From the NCBI RefSeq assembly GCF_036711975.1, contig NC_091971.1:17243501-17307500 (forward strand): a stretch of 64,000 nt of DNA, in the 5' to 3' direction. The notes below the pieces were generated by a model. It searched no databases. It was not told the DNA's origin and was given only the letters and a program-made list of their open reading frames with translations. Positions 11,381 to 22,759 of the stretch are shown one piece after another; position 1 is the first letter of the stretch, and every line of letters starts with the position of its first letter. Both the position numbers and the translations under genes were made by a program. The DNA comes from Onthophagus taurus (lineage: Eukaryota > Arthropoda > Insecta > Coleoptera > Scarabaeidae).

Positions 11381-11889
11381 GATAGATGTCGTACTTTTAT
11401 CAATTTGGTACCATTGATTCTATTTTGACAACATTATTTTGTGAAAAATTTACAAAAATTTACAAACTCCAAGATGTTTGACTTCAATATTTAATCCTAT
11501 CTTCTTATTATATACATTATCAGATACAAATAATTAGATAATTAGATATAGTTTGAAATTTCTGCAATGTAAATCGATACTAATCTGAAATATAACAATT
11601 TATCCTACATTAGCTCACGTGACGTCACCTACTGAGACGCACTCTAACAAGCAAGGTATAGTAGCTATCTTGACCGCCCATATTGACCATAGTATTTTAT
11701 ACACAGTGATGAAAGAAAGTCTTGAAGGGGTCAAAGGTTATTACAAACATGTCATGTTAAGTTGGAATAATTAAATTTTAGTCAAATTTGCTTTCAAAGT
11801 ACTTAATTTTATATATATTTTAATATATCTCAAAAATGTATCTTGACCTTGACTTAATTTGGCAAAATTCAATGTGGTCTGAGTTTAGC

Positions 11890-13790
11890 CAAAGATAGCC
11901 AAGCGATGCTTAAAATTGTGCAAATTAAAATCAGTGTGATATCAATCACTGATACTCGGTCTTATTAAGGCATAATTCAATACTTTGTATTTTGAGCTTG
12001 ATCAACATTGCTTGCGGCAGAGGCACTGCAATATGTGATATGTACTTTAGCATCCGTGTTTGCTGCGTCTCGGATACAACAACATTGGCTCATTCGAAAA
12101 AAATAAATATTCTGTTTTTGTTTTGAACTTTGCCGATATCACTTAGGGCTGAGGCGTTGGAATTAGATGTGCAATTTAGTATGAATTGCCTCTGTTTCAA
12201 ATTAGAGCGGGTTAATCAAGAAAAATTTAATGTTCAGTGTTTTGAGCATAACCTTGTGGTCGAGGTGTTGCAATATGTATTGTGAAACTTAAAGACCCCA
12301 TACACTTGTGAACAATTTACAAAGCTGTTGTGCAAAAATTGTAATGTGTTAAATGTAAGTATCACCTTGCTTGATGTGATGAGCAACTAGTGGCAAAAAT
12401 TCAAAATTGTTTGGATTACTTTGAGCGACATGTTGTGTAATAAGGATAGCTTTGTTTCAGATTTTAGAAAGAACCTGTTTTGCAATGTCAGGTTATACAG
12501 TTTGCTCGCTGGTGTGTGGGGCGTTCTAGAACCAGTATGGTATGAATCGCTGCTCAAACAATCTCGGCTTATTCAAGAACCCACCCACTAAGGATCCTCA
12601 TTTTTACCACAAAACTTAATTTAGAACTTAACTACACCAATACTAATGTGTACATGAGCACTATGCTACTTGCATTAACACAAATTACACTAACTCGAAG
12701 TATTTGATCCTCAGAACACTTCTGGTTCGTATTATCAAGAATTTGGATGGCTTAGACATTAACGTGATGAGCTCACTCTTGGTGAATTTGCTAATGGTCT
12801 GACTAACGATGTCCATTCCCATGACACTATTTCTGCAATACCAATAGGCATTGATAATGATCCTTAACAATTTGTTTTTGGTATTGTTGGATTACATCTA
12901 AGTTGTTCTTAATAGCACTTACTAGCTCTTACTAACCCAACCCAACCCAACCCCACATCTGCATACCATATATCCAAACAGGCTTGAAACTTTGTGTGCT
13001 AGACTTTTTAGCGTCTAATGTCACACCCAAATTTCGCTGTATTTGCGAAACTTATGCTGACGGGAATATGTTGGCCCCTTTCATTTGTAAAATTAATATT
13101 GGCAGATTTAGCCGCATTTAGTTTAATTTTCCATTGCTTGTACAGTTGCTAATTTTGTTAACTGATGTTTGCAGATTTATTGCCGCTTCTGCGTGATTTT
13201 TGCCCACAAGCATTAGCAAAGCAAAGCAAAGTGGCATTCGTATTGGAATGTCGCTTGATAAAAGCAAAGTGTTCCATTGTATTCCTAGATGAAGCTCAGG
13301 CTTTTGATAGACTGTGGCATGGATTTTATATCTTAAGCCTTCAGGGGTAATTAGAAGAACGCTTACTCTGAACTGAAAGAGTGCAATATATGATGTGCAA
13401 TTTAGTATCGATGTGGTACCAATTGCTGATGTTCAGCTTATTAAGGCAGAACTCAATGTATGATGTTGTGGATTTTGCCAATGTCGCTTGCGACCAAGGT
13501 ACTACAATATGTGTTATGCAATTTGTCGGTGCGGTATTAATTGCTATGTTTATATCATAAGTGACCTCGACTTATGGTTGGTTTAGGATATCAAATTTCA
13601 CAGTAATCAGCCACAGAAACAGTACTATTGCAAGGCTATAGTTCAACTTTTCTTGGCGTTACTACTAAATCGGCCGTTCCTCAAGCATTAATCAATATTC
13701 TGTGCCCTATTTTTAGTCTAGATCACTCGGGGAAGACACACTACTATATATAATGTGCAATTTAGTATCAGTTGTATCAAAATAGCCAAG
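11890..13790 (+). repeat. Decayed tandem-like repeat array
   Basis: Phrases such as TGTGCAATTTAGTAT, CTGCAATATGTGATATG and TTCAGCTTATTAAGGC recur at about 11930-12080, 12120-12290, 13370-13540 and 13740-13780 in the same order and orientation. The copies are strongly diverged, with a spacing of very roughly 170-190 bp. A reverse-transcriptase fragment lies inside. The array is old and its origin is unclear. Confidence 0.55.
13165..13350 (+). pseudogene. Non-LTR reverse transcriptase fragment (jockey-like)
   Basis: A short frame ends in SIVFLDEAQAFDRLWHGF, which matches the reverse-transcriptase motif around the first catalytic aspartate (FLDxxxAFDxVWH) of jockey-group elements. Nothing before or after in frame continues the domain. 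It is a dead fragment. Confidence 0.65.
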
Positions 13791-14482
13791 CTCTCTCCAA
13801 ATATTTCTATGGACTATATTAATTTTATTGTCCAGCAACTTCATGATTTATAGATAATAAAAAGTGCGTAAATGTCTCAAATCTCAGTAACCATACATCA
13901 TAAGGATTTTTCTAATATTTTTAGACATTGTGGATGATATAGATACTTTGAAATTAGATAGCAGAATTAAGTACTATATAACTAAATATATAACTAAATA
14001 ATTGTTTTTTTCTCAAAAATTTGTCAATGTAGTCTGATATTAAATTTGATATTTATTCTAAGAAAATCCTGCAAACACTGTAACTGAAGTTTTAGCAAGG
14101 GTTTTTGATAGTTATAACTCCTTTTAAAAATATTGTAGGAGTCCCAGAATTTTTGCACACAACGCAATGGGTAGTTATTTCATACAATACTAATAAAGAA
14201 ATAGTTATATCTCTTTTGTTAAGATAACTTTTGCCAATTTTGCTACTTTATCAATTTTGACATGCATACACCTAAATGATAAACATTTGATCAATTAGAA
14301 TTCCAGATTCTATAATTGTTCAGGAGTTGAGTTTTTGGTCAAATTAGACCTAGACATAAATTCCCGAACTCATAATAGCAGCTCTTTGCTTACTCAATCA
14401 TGCAATACCAGAAGAACTGTACGAGACACTTCCACGTCGTGTTTTTGTGGAAACACAAGTTAATTATTGAAAAGCTTTCAAA
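13791..14482. other. No gene seen
   Basis: AT-rich DNA without a protein-like frame or clear repeat. Confidence 0.5.
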
Positions 14483-15234
14483 ACACTTCTTGAGTGTAAA
14501 TTCATTTAACAACACGAGTCTGGTTGAATGATTCTACAAGTCGAGGCAATATATCTGATCAGTTGACCATGCAAAATACAAGATGTATTCTGGCATGGTC
14601 AAGGCATCAGATTAACATTCAGCTGTTCCTGCAAATTTTGGAAATACAATCTCAATATACAGGATGTTCAGAAATTGGCGGATAATCTACACGTAGCGAC
14701 ATTCTACGACCGACTTTGAATTGAAAATCTGAATGTTAAAATGTTGTTCTATGTTGCTAAATGTGTTTTTCATGAAGATATGATTATGAAAAAATATTAA
14801 AAACGAACTTTAAAGCTAAAGAAAATAACTTTAACAAAAAAACTAGCTTTCAAAGTTCTTTTTATTCTAAATTACAGCTTATTTATAAACAGATAAACAT
14901 TTTACAATTAAGATTTTCGTTTTAGAACCGAACGGAGAATGTCACTACGTGTAGATTATCCGCCAATTTCTGAACATCCTGTATAAACTCCGAAGTCAGT
15001 ATTGAGAAATTCACCCAAATCGTTTAAGAATGAATATCTAATGCTGACTTCGGAGTATTTATCTTGAGATTATACTGCCAAAATTTGTAGCAACAGCTGA
15101 ATGTCAATCTGTTGCATTGACCATGCCAGAATACATCTTGTATTCGGCATAGTCAACTGATCAACCTGAATTGTAGAATGATTCAACCATAGACTCGTGT
15201 TTTTGGTGAATTTACACTTACTCATGAAGTGTTC
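14483..15234. repeat. Large palindrome with nested insertions
   Basis: Left arm 14483-14655 and right arm 15063-15234 are diverged inverted copies; both carry CAAGATGTATTCTGGCATGG or its near complement. A TA-flanked MITE lies just inside the left arm, and a smaller inverted pair (CTCCGAAGTCAGTATT near 14988 and its complement near 15043) lies between the MITE and the right arm. No known domain is seen in the arms. Confidence 0.75.
14660..14981. mobile_element. Mariner-type MITE with ~45-bp terminal inverted repeats
   Basis: Begins CAGGATGTTCAGAAATTGG and ends with the inverse, with pairing continuing through the block containing CGGATAATCTACACGTAG. TA lies on both sides (14658-14659, 14982-14983), as expected for the Tc1/mariner superfamily. 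It is 322 bp with no coding capacity. Its CAGGRTG start resembles the DD41D elements in this window, so it may be mobilised by a related transposase. Confidence 0.85.
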
Positions 15235-16140
15235 TGGCGAAGAATACGTCTCAATCATTAAACAATTCTAAAATTCAGGTCAAACTCAAATTGGTGTTTA
15301 AAAGATTCTAGAATGTTTCGTGTTGCTTTGAAAGAACTCTAGTTCATTTTAGATCTCATATGTATGATTTAATGATTAGTATAAAGACAAAAAATTAACA
15401 AAGTTAAGGAGGACGATGGCAAAATCTTATTAATATTAATTCAAAATGTTGACAAAGTTTATTAAAGTTATTTTTGAAGGCATAAAAAATGTGATGTTAG
15501 TTGAAAAAAAAAAAATCAAATAACAAATTCCTTAGTGACTCCAATGTAGCTTTTAATAAAGTACCAAAATTAAAACCGTCACACATCAAGAGAGAGAAAA
15601 CACCCTCTCTCTCCGTGAAAAATCTAATATTTAAACCCCGACGCTCCGTGTCCCCTCCACCCTCGCCGAATGTACACACACGTATGTAATACATACACAC
15701 ACATACTGCGCTTTGCGTGCCAGCTCTTTTAATTGAAGTTGTCTTTTTGGCCGAGACTTAAATGTCAGCGGGACCCCATGATTGACGCAACATCGCAGAG
15801 GCGAACGGACCTTTTCATTTCGACGAAACGAGCACCTCGCTACGGCCTTTTTAATAGTTCATGCGCTTGACGCGGGCGCCGCTTTATTTTTCCCAACATC
15901 GGATATGTAATTTCCTGAATACGCGCCGTTTTGACCGATAAACGATCGCCCCGGCTTTGAAAAACATCGAATCCCGCAGAAACAATAAAGATAAAACGAA
16001 AAGGTTTTCGTTTACGAAATACTCCTCGCTTTAATGTCATCTGCACCTATCGTTGCGATAATTAAATGTTAATAAGATTTTTATCTATAACTGACGCAAA
16101 CTGGAATCTTCTATTTATGTACTTGGAATGGTTGCGTGAT
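15235..16140. other. No gene seen
   Basis: AT-rich to mixed DNA. Short frames at 15497-15700 overlap on both strands around a CT-rich tract and show no domain. Confidence 0.45.
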
Positions 16141-17060
16141 CTCTATTTAAGTTGGCGTCGCGACGCCTTCGCGTCGTATACATAACCAACACCAATCATA
16201 ATCGAGGATATGAATTATAATAAGCGCCCCCGGATTGGTTAAGGGATTCAAGTCTCGTCCAATAGTATGAAAATATGAAATTATAACGGCCGGGCATTGG
16301 TCGCGACGCCGGGCGTCGGCGCAACTCGCCAACGTCCGATCGATATGACGACGGTGGCGGTGGCGGCAGGAGCCCCCTTCGGACCCTCTCATATCATATT
16401 GTATATCGCCGTCATTGGACGTCGGCGGCGGTCATATAGCGGGAGGCGCGCAGGACAAAGCCCGGGCGTCGCGACGCCCCAACCTACTATTATACTACTA
16501 CGGCACAAAGACTTACCGCAATCGAGGCTCCTTCAACATCGTTTCTCTGCTCTTCGGCGTCGCTCCACGAACCGAGCACACGGGCATATTAACATGCACA
16601 CTCTCTGCGACGAGTATCGATTGTGCGGCGTCGCGACGCGGTCAGATCTGTTAGTAGATTTCTCTCAGAAGGTCATGAAAGAAATAAAATTGTTTTATAT
16701 CGATAAAGTTATTCATAAAAAAGAACATGTCTATAATAAAATAAATGAGATGTTGGAAAATGTATAAAGCGTCGTTTCGTTATTCAATTACGTTTCCTGT
16801 TAAAATTTAATTTGCACCGACGAAATGTAACTTTGTTTTGTACAGTAAGCCGCAGGGAGATGATTCGTTGCCGCCGCCGTTGCCGCTTTATATCGCCACC
16901 CTCAGCACGGTGCACCCGCGTTAGGACGGTGGCGTCGGCGGCGCCCGGGCACTTTAATATAATTTCCAGTTGCGCGGTTTTGTTCAATCCCCCCGGAGTT
17001 TGCACGCGCGCGTGTGTGAACCAGTCCGTAGTAGAGCGCGGGCTGCCAATTTTCCAACAG
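16141..17060. promoter_or_regulatory. GC-rich island with four spaced TCGCGA palindromes
   Basis: Four near-perfect palindromes centred on GTCGCGAC occur at 16154-16167, 16299-16310, 16464-16479 and 16628-16639, with centres 143, 168 and 162 bp apart. Their flanks are unrelated, so this is not a simple tandem repeat. A 156-residue frame at 16297-16767 (plus) spans the block but has no domain and is composition-biased. A regulatory island or promoter is possible; the assignment is inference. Confidence 0.4.
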
Positions 17061-17151
17061 AATTACGAATCGTTCGCAGTTACACAATTTCCTAACACCT
17101 TCCAAATACCCCCGAAGAATCGACATCTCCAACAAAACCACACATCGACGA

Positions 17152-17545
17152 CTTATCTTTCAATTTTACCATTAAAACAATAATACAAGTATATTACAGT
17201 TAAACATCATAAACCTAAAACAAAATATTTTTAAGTCATATTATCTATTTAATACATCAGTATTTTTAAACATAAATGTTAGCGCTCATATTAGATCTCG
17301 AGCAATAATACCTTAGAAATGCAGTGCTTGTGCCAATCCACTCCATCCAAGCCAACATGTTTATCAGCAAGCAAAATCAACAATTACTACACTCCATGCT
17401 TTGACGATCATTTTAGAGGAGACAATTGCAACCAAAGAGATAGCTCTATGTGCATTCATAGACATAGAGGGTACTTTTGATAACACCTCCAATGAATCCA
17501 TAGAGAAAGATCTAAATCTAAAAGACATACAGTGTATTAATTAGT
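17152..17545 (+). pseudogene. Non-LTR reverse transcriptase fragment (RNase H-bearing family)
   Basis: The frame near 17400-17500 reads EIALCAFIDIEGTFDNTS, the reverse-transcriptase motif with the first catalytic aspartate in R1/LOA/I-like elements. It ends in stops. The preceding 17152-17205 is repeated at 22524-22580, and 17225-17290 is inverted at 7735-7800, so a joined 3'-end copy precedes it. It probably belongs to the same family as the plus-strand fragments at 21640-25240. Confidence 0.6.
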
Positions 17546-17730
17546 TATCGTATCTAGTGATGTAAAAAGTAATATTACCGGTAATTTAAGTAATATTACG
17601 TAATATTACCCGTAAGGTAACCCTCTAAATACAGATTAAAATATTGTTCAACATCGGCTATAAGAGACATCTATCGTCCAAGAGTTCACTTATATGATGA
17701 TTATAGACATCATCAAGAAAATTGGGAAAT

Positions 17731-20180
17731 AATAATAATAATAATAGTTTATTGGCATAACAATACAATATAGGTAATACATTAAAATAACTAAGTATAC
17801 AGTTTGCCAAAGGGTATTTCCATCAGTAAGCCAAATTATGGCGTCCTGGTCTTCCTGGAAATCCCATACACAAAAAAAAGAAATATATAAAAAAAACAAA
17901 ATAAAGTAATAACAAATCAAAATTAAATTCAACCTGAAACAATTATCGTGGCCGATAAGTAAAAAACGAAAAAAATATAAAAAATGAGGAGCCGAAACAA
18001 ATAAAAATTAATAAATGTCCCTAACAAACTAAAAAGAAAATTAGTATATATATATATATACACTAATTCGAGTTGAAGGTAGAACGACGCGCTAGTCATT
18101 AAGCAATTTAAGACGCAGAGACTCTTTAAAAGTGCGAAACGATGGTTGAGTAAAAAGCAGACTGTACTTATTCAAAATACATGCCGCGTTATAACTAAAA
18201 GACCTCTTAAACAATTGGGTACGGTGACGAGGAATGTCAATGAGGTCCTTACGCCGTACATTAATATTATGAATGTCCGTTCTGTAAGTAATTTTGTTGG
18301 TGAGGTAAGGTGGTAGTTTACTTGACACAACTTTATAAAAAAAACAACCAAAATGTAACCGACGACGACTTGACATACTCAGCCACTTCAACTCCCCCAG
18401 CTTATACGATACTCTCTGACGTCGGCGTATACCAAATATAAAACGAATACAAGAATTCTGAACTACCTGAATACGTCGCGCATCATCAGTCAACAGGCAG
18501 TGGCCGTAAATTGTGTCACAGTATGTAAAGTTGGATAAAATTACAGACTCGCAAAGATTCTTTTTAATATCGGCGTTCAAGACTTGCCTATGAGCAAACA
18601 GCATTTTCAATTTTGCGTAAGCACGCCTGATCAGTTCACTTGTGTTACGTGTAAACCTTAAGCTGTCGTCAATGTAAAGACCAAGATCCTTGACAAAGAC
18701 CTTCCTCTCCTATTCAATGCCATCTATAAAGATATGGGCGATATTGCTGACAAGCGCTTTGGATTCCCTACCCCCGAACACCATATAGACCGATTTATTC
18801 CCATTAACAAAAGACCATGTTTCTTAGTAATATTTAAAAATTTATCTAGATCATTGTTTACATCTGCAACAGACTCTAGCACATTATTTGAGCTAAAGCT
18901 GTGGTAAAGTTGTGTGTCATCCGCATAGATATGAAATTTTGAGCAAAAGCGGTCAAAGATCAACATTTGAGACGTATAGATAGTGAACAAAAGGGGACCC
19001 AATGTAGAGCCCTGCGGCACACCAGACCTCAATACGGCAGGATCCGACACATCATTATCAATAACCACATACTGAGTTCTCCCGCACAGATAATTATTAA
19101 AAAAATTTAAGGCTGTATTATTAAACCCAATATAATGAAGAATTGCTAAGAGAAGTTGATGATTAATAGTGTCAAACGCTTTAGAGAAGTCAAGTAAAAC
19201 CAAAACAGTAGCCGCGCCATTGTCCGTTGCAGACATAACATGATCAATAATTGTCGAAAGTGCGGTTGCACAACTATACCCAGGCCTAAATCCTGATTGG
19301 ATGGAGGGCAGAATATGAAACCGTTCCAAGTGCTCACGTATTTGTTCCGCCACGACCCTTTCCAAAATTCCCGACAAAGTACTTAAGATACTAATTGGCC
19401 TCACATCCGAGAAGGAAGAAGCAGTCGATGACTTAGGTATAGGAACAACTTTGGCAGATTTCCATTTCTCAGGAAAGACACCAAACTCTAAACAAAAGTT
19501 AATTACATGCAGGAGGTAGGGAGTTATGTGTGGACAACAGAAACCCAACATCCTAAGGCTTATACCATCAATCCCCACCACTTGACTCGACATCTTCGTC
19601 AAGATAATATTGATCTTAGATTCATTTACTTTTTGGAAAAAGAAATTTTTCACACCAGGTCTGACATTATTAGCATAAAAGTTGTGCACGTCCGGGTCGA
19701 CCTCCGCAGATCGTCCCGAAATCGAAGAAAAGTACCCATTCAAAGCTTCAACATCTCTCAGACTCGTCGGTAGGCAGGGTTTTTTTTATTGTAAATATTC
19801 AACTTGCGCAGCTCCCTCCACAAATTTTGAGTGCTCCCAGTTCTCATTTGCTCAGTTAAGTAAGCTCTTTTTTCACACTTAATTGCATTAGTCGTATAAT
19901 TCCGCAATTGCTTATAATAGTCCCAGTGAGCTACATGATTAGTGCGTTTAAATTTATTTAAAGCTTTATCACGCAACGACATCATCACTTTTACATTATT
20001 GATAATCCACGGACTAGACTGTCTAGGAATAATTGTACAAATTGGCGCATGTATATCGAAAAGATTGGAGATATTACAGCTTAGGAAATCGACCATATCA
20101 TCCACACTATCCATGTGAAATATTAAATGCCAATCAATGTTGGCTAAATCCCGAGAAAATAATTCATAAAATACCTAGGG
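17731..20180 (-). pseudogene. CR1/L2/jockey-group non-LTR retrotransposon, 5'-truncated and frameshifted
   Basis: Three minus-strand blocks are collinear. 20161-19758 covers the linker after the endonuclease (DLANIDWHLIFHMDSVDD). 19743-18724 is the reverse transcriptase, with FSDVRPISIL, LLDFSKAFDTINHQ, RSGVPQGSTLGPLLF and FHIYADDTQLYHS, so the YADD catalytic box is intact. 18610-18092 is the C-terminal thumb region with RFIFGIRRRQRVSYKL. Frames change near 19750, at a run of eight A's, and between 18724 and 18610. The tail is a TTA-type microsatellite at 17731-17748, typical of elements in this group. The 5' end is lost near 20180. Confidence 0.9.
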
Positions 20181-20346
20181 ACTCAAAGGTTTTTGATGCC
20201 TTTTTGGAAATAGAAGCTTTTATATCACAATTATTATCAACATCGATACTTCAAAATGAGCAGGACACAATTAAAAATATTTTAAATAAATATAAAATTT
20301 TAGGTATTTAATTAAAATGACTTCTTTCTCGCTAAAAAATTTAATA

Positions 20347-20390
20347 TAATCAGTACCGGTTTCGGCTAATAAGCCATCATCAGCTGAATC
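20347..20390 (-). ncRNA. Hammerhead ribozyme motif of a Penelope-like element
   Basis: On the minus strand the core CTGATGA (20383-20377) is followed by stem II GGCT/AGCC with a 4-base loop, then GAAA (20363-20360), then ACCGGT, a palindromic stem III. The expected cleavage triplet GTA ends at 20354. Stem I pairs TCAG (20387-20384) with CTGA (20353-20350). All conserved core positions of the CUGANGA...GAAA consensus are present. A very short palindromic stem III is known from hammerheads in Penelope-like elements and suggests action as a dimer. It lies downstream of, and on the same strand as, the GIY-YIG remnant at 21135-21600. Confidence 0.8.
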
Positions 20391-20587
20391 TACAAATTAA
20401 AAATAAATAACAAGAAATTATCTTAAAACAAATGATAAAATTTACTGTCAAAAATGAACAAAAAAGTACAAGAACTCAGACATAAGTTAAAAACTTAAAA
20501 ATTTTTAAGTAAATAAAATTATAGACTTACATAATAAAATAACAAGAAACACACTATAACGACAAATGAAATGACAAACTAAAAATA

Positions 20588-20960
20588 CATTTATCTACGA
20601 CTGCTTGGATAAGTCATCATTACTCATTTGAGGTGATTTGAGTTACGTAATGAAGTTCATTACCGCACTGGTTTCATTACGTAACGCATTTTTAGTCTAA
20701 TCAGAACAGACTTAATTTATTGATACGAGCAACAATACAAAAGAAAAAGTGTTATCTACTTATAGAGAAACAATACTATTTATTATAAACATTAATTGTT
20801 ATGTTTTTACATTTCAAAACACTTATTCCAGATGAGTAAACATGTTGTTGAAACTGACAATTCAAAATTGTCAACAATCATTTCAAAATATTTTTATAAA
20901 TGTCAAATAGACTTCTAAAGAAATTGATTTTTTAGTAATTTTTAGCAGTCGTAGATAAAA
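20588..20960. mobile_element. Short MITE-like insertion in the Penelope region
   Basis: TTTATCTACGACTGCT near 20590 and its inverse near 20943-20958 bracket about 370 bp with no coding capacity. The flanks show no unambiguous target duplication. It separates the hammerhead from the GIY-YIG remnant. Confidence 0.5.
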
Positions 20961-20964
20961 TGCT

Positions 20965-21095
20965 GTATATCACACGTGGGCTAGACCATAATTATAGTAC
21001 TCGTGTGATTACACGACTCGGTCTACGACCTCGTCGTGCAATTCTCCACACTCGTACTGTAATTATGTTTCTAGCCCACTTGTAATATAAATAAC
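20965..21095. repeat. Imperfect inverted repeat
   Basis: CACGTGGGCTAGACCATAAT near 20972 and the diverged inverse ending CTAGCCCACTTG near 21085 bracket a GC-richer centre with a second small hairpin (CTCGTGTGATTACACGA). Its nature is unknown; a MITE fragment is possible. Confidence 0.5.
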
Positions 21096-21134
21096 TATTA
21101 TGTAACAAGACTGGAATAAAAGACAAGGAGTGAA

Positions 21135-21600
21135 ATCAACGAAGATAGATGAAAAGTGGTTTGCGCGGGAATTCGATCTGATCATTTATAATGTCTATTT
21201 TTGGATTTTTATTATATTTAAAAATTTCATAATATTCAAGTAAATCCATTTTATGACCCTTATTACAACGATATAAAAGTTTAACTCATTTAAAATTGAT
21301 CTTATGACCGGTTTCAACTTGATGTTGGAATATATTAGAATTTGGTTTTTGTTGGTGTTCCCTAAGTCTGGTTTGTAGTTTTCGACCAGTCTGTCCTATA
21401 TACCTCGCATTACAATTAAAACAATCAACAGAAAATACACCACTTTGAATAGAATTATTATTATGGAAGGAAAGATTTAGTTCAAATTTGGATAGGATGT
21501 GTTTGAAAGGTTCAATGGAGGGGTGATAGGGAATGGATATGAAGCGGTTTGTATTTCAAGTTTGGACATACAAGGGATCTCATCTTCTTTGTGAAGTTTC
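21135..21600 (-). pseudogene. Penelope-like element remnant: GIY-YIG endonuclease domain
   Basis: The minus-strand translation reads FSVDCFNCNARYIGQTGRK, then TRLREHQQKPNSNIFQH, then VETGHKINFK. This is the zinc-like CxxC approach plus the ARYIGQTGR core of the GIY-YIG endonuclease of Penelope-like retroelements. After one stop the C-terminal part LLYRCNKGHKMDLLEYYEIF continues to about 21135. The reverse transcriptase upstream (above about 21600) is missing, so the element is 5'-truncated and dead. Its 3' region holds the hammerhead motif at 20347-20390. Confidence 0.9.
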
Positions 21601-21639
21601 TGTGTTCTTAAATTTCCAGTAATTTTGCATATACAAGGG

Positions 21640-22298
21640 TACGATTAGTATATTAGCACCTGGTGCAGAAAAAATGGACTTAACATTCATTTGAAGAATG
21701 TAGAAATATTCTCATAAAGTTAGACAGCGAAGTTTAACCTCAAAACAGATGTCAAACAGCTAGGGCCAAAAATGGAACTGGAATTCCCACATCGTCAAGG
21801 TGAAAAAGGTCATGATGACTAACCAGATCTGCCGCAGGCTCCTATGTGCAAGAATTAGACCCATATGCGCCTATGCTTTATTGGTTTAGTGGCAAAATGA
21901 ATAACAAGACAACGCAACAACAGCTGGCACAAATTCAGCGGCTAGCATATCTTAATATAACGGATGCAATGAGATCTTGTCGGCTGCTTTTGAAGTCCTA
22001 TTCACACGACTTTATTTGTATACACAAAAGTAGGCAGCTTTAGTAGTGCCTTATTACAGAAAGCATGCTCATCACTCAAGTTGATGCAGGATAACCTCAG
22101 AGAACATCTCGAAATCTTCAGAGATCAATGTCTAAACCACTTGATTGAAATTAAAACGGATCATATACTGACAGAATATAATTTTGACCAGCCACATAAG
22201 ATCATGTTTAGAAGCCCTAGCAAAAGAGGAGTCCTTGCCTGGTACATCGATGATTCAAAGACTGTTGGATCCAGAGTAGGTATGGGCATCGGCGGACT
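21640..22298 (+). pseudogene. RNase H-bearing non-LTR remnant (R1/LOA/I-like), thumb to RNase H
   Basis: Frames on the plus strand read QQQLAQIQRLAYLNITDAMR, a C-terminal reverse-transcriptase signature of these elements, then RGVLAWYIDDSKTVGSRVGM, the start of an RNase H domain in which the usual TDGS reads IDDS. Stops and frame changes are frequent. It is cut at 22299 by a minus-strand CR1-like fragment with an AAT tail. Confidence 0.7.
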
Positions 22299-22520
22299 AA
22301 ATAATAATAAGAATATTTCTTGATGTACCTCAAAATAGCAAAGATACAGCACATATTCAAGCAGTTAGCCCAAAGAAGCGTATGTGAAATCCTGTTTCTT
22401 CTTCTTATTCCATATATAAACCTCAGACAAGCGTTTTGCAGACTTTGAATTTTAAGGGTAGTAGCCACATCAAGACAAGAATCATAAATTACGTCGCAGC
22501 AGTTGAAATATAATTGTTAG
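22299..22520 (-). pseudogene. CR1-like non-LTR 3' fragment
   Basis: The minus strand reads SLQNACLRFIYGIRRRNRIS, the same C-terminal signature as in the remnants at 18092-18610 and 23558-23959. An AATAATAATAA run at about 22299-22310 is its 3' tail. It appears to have inserted into the plus-strand RNase H domain. Confidence 0.7.
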
Positions 22521-22759
22521 TTACACAACTTATCTTTCAATTTTATCATTAAAACAATTATACAAGTATATTACAGTAAAACCTCAAAAATTCATCATTG
22601 CAAGTATGCAACCAATATCACAGTATTGGAATTGCAATGCGCAAATCGGGTATACTGGTAAATTGGTTGCATACTTGCAATGATGACGTCGGGTACGATA
22701 ATTAATTAACACACTGTACGTCCATCGAGGAGTAATCGGTGTATAGACATGCTGAAAAC

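Noticed and set aside
12930-12960. CCCAA-type runs as telomere-like repeats
   Set aside because: Only three or four imperfect units, recurring near 34680 and 50275; insect telomere repeats are TTAGG or TCAGG, so this is simple sequence.
16297-16767. 156-residue plus-strand frame in a GC-rich island
   Set aside because: No domain, Arg/Gly/Ala bias expected from GC-rich DNA, overlapping frames on other phases and strand, and a change to AT-rich Lys/Ile text at the end.
20033-20311. 92-residue plus-strand frame
   Set aside because: Its first half is antisense to the CR1-like remnant and the rest lies in the Penelope 3' region; no domain. The coding-like second half could not be assigned.
20820-20875. 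Plus-strand CAGATGAG...GTTGAAAC followed by a stem, resembling a hammerhead
   Set aside because: The first core base pairings are wrong (CAGATGA for CUGANGA) and no cleavage triplet follows the stem; rejected in favour of the exact match at 20347-20390.
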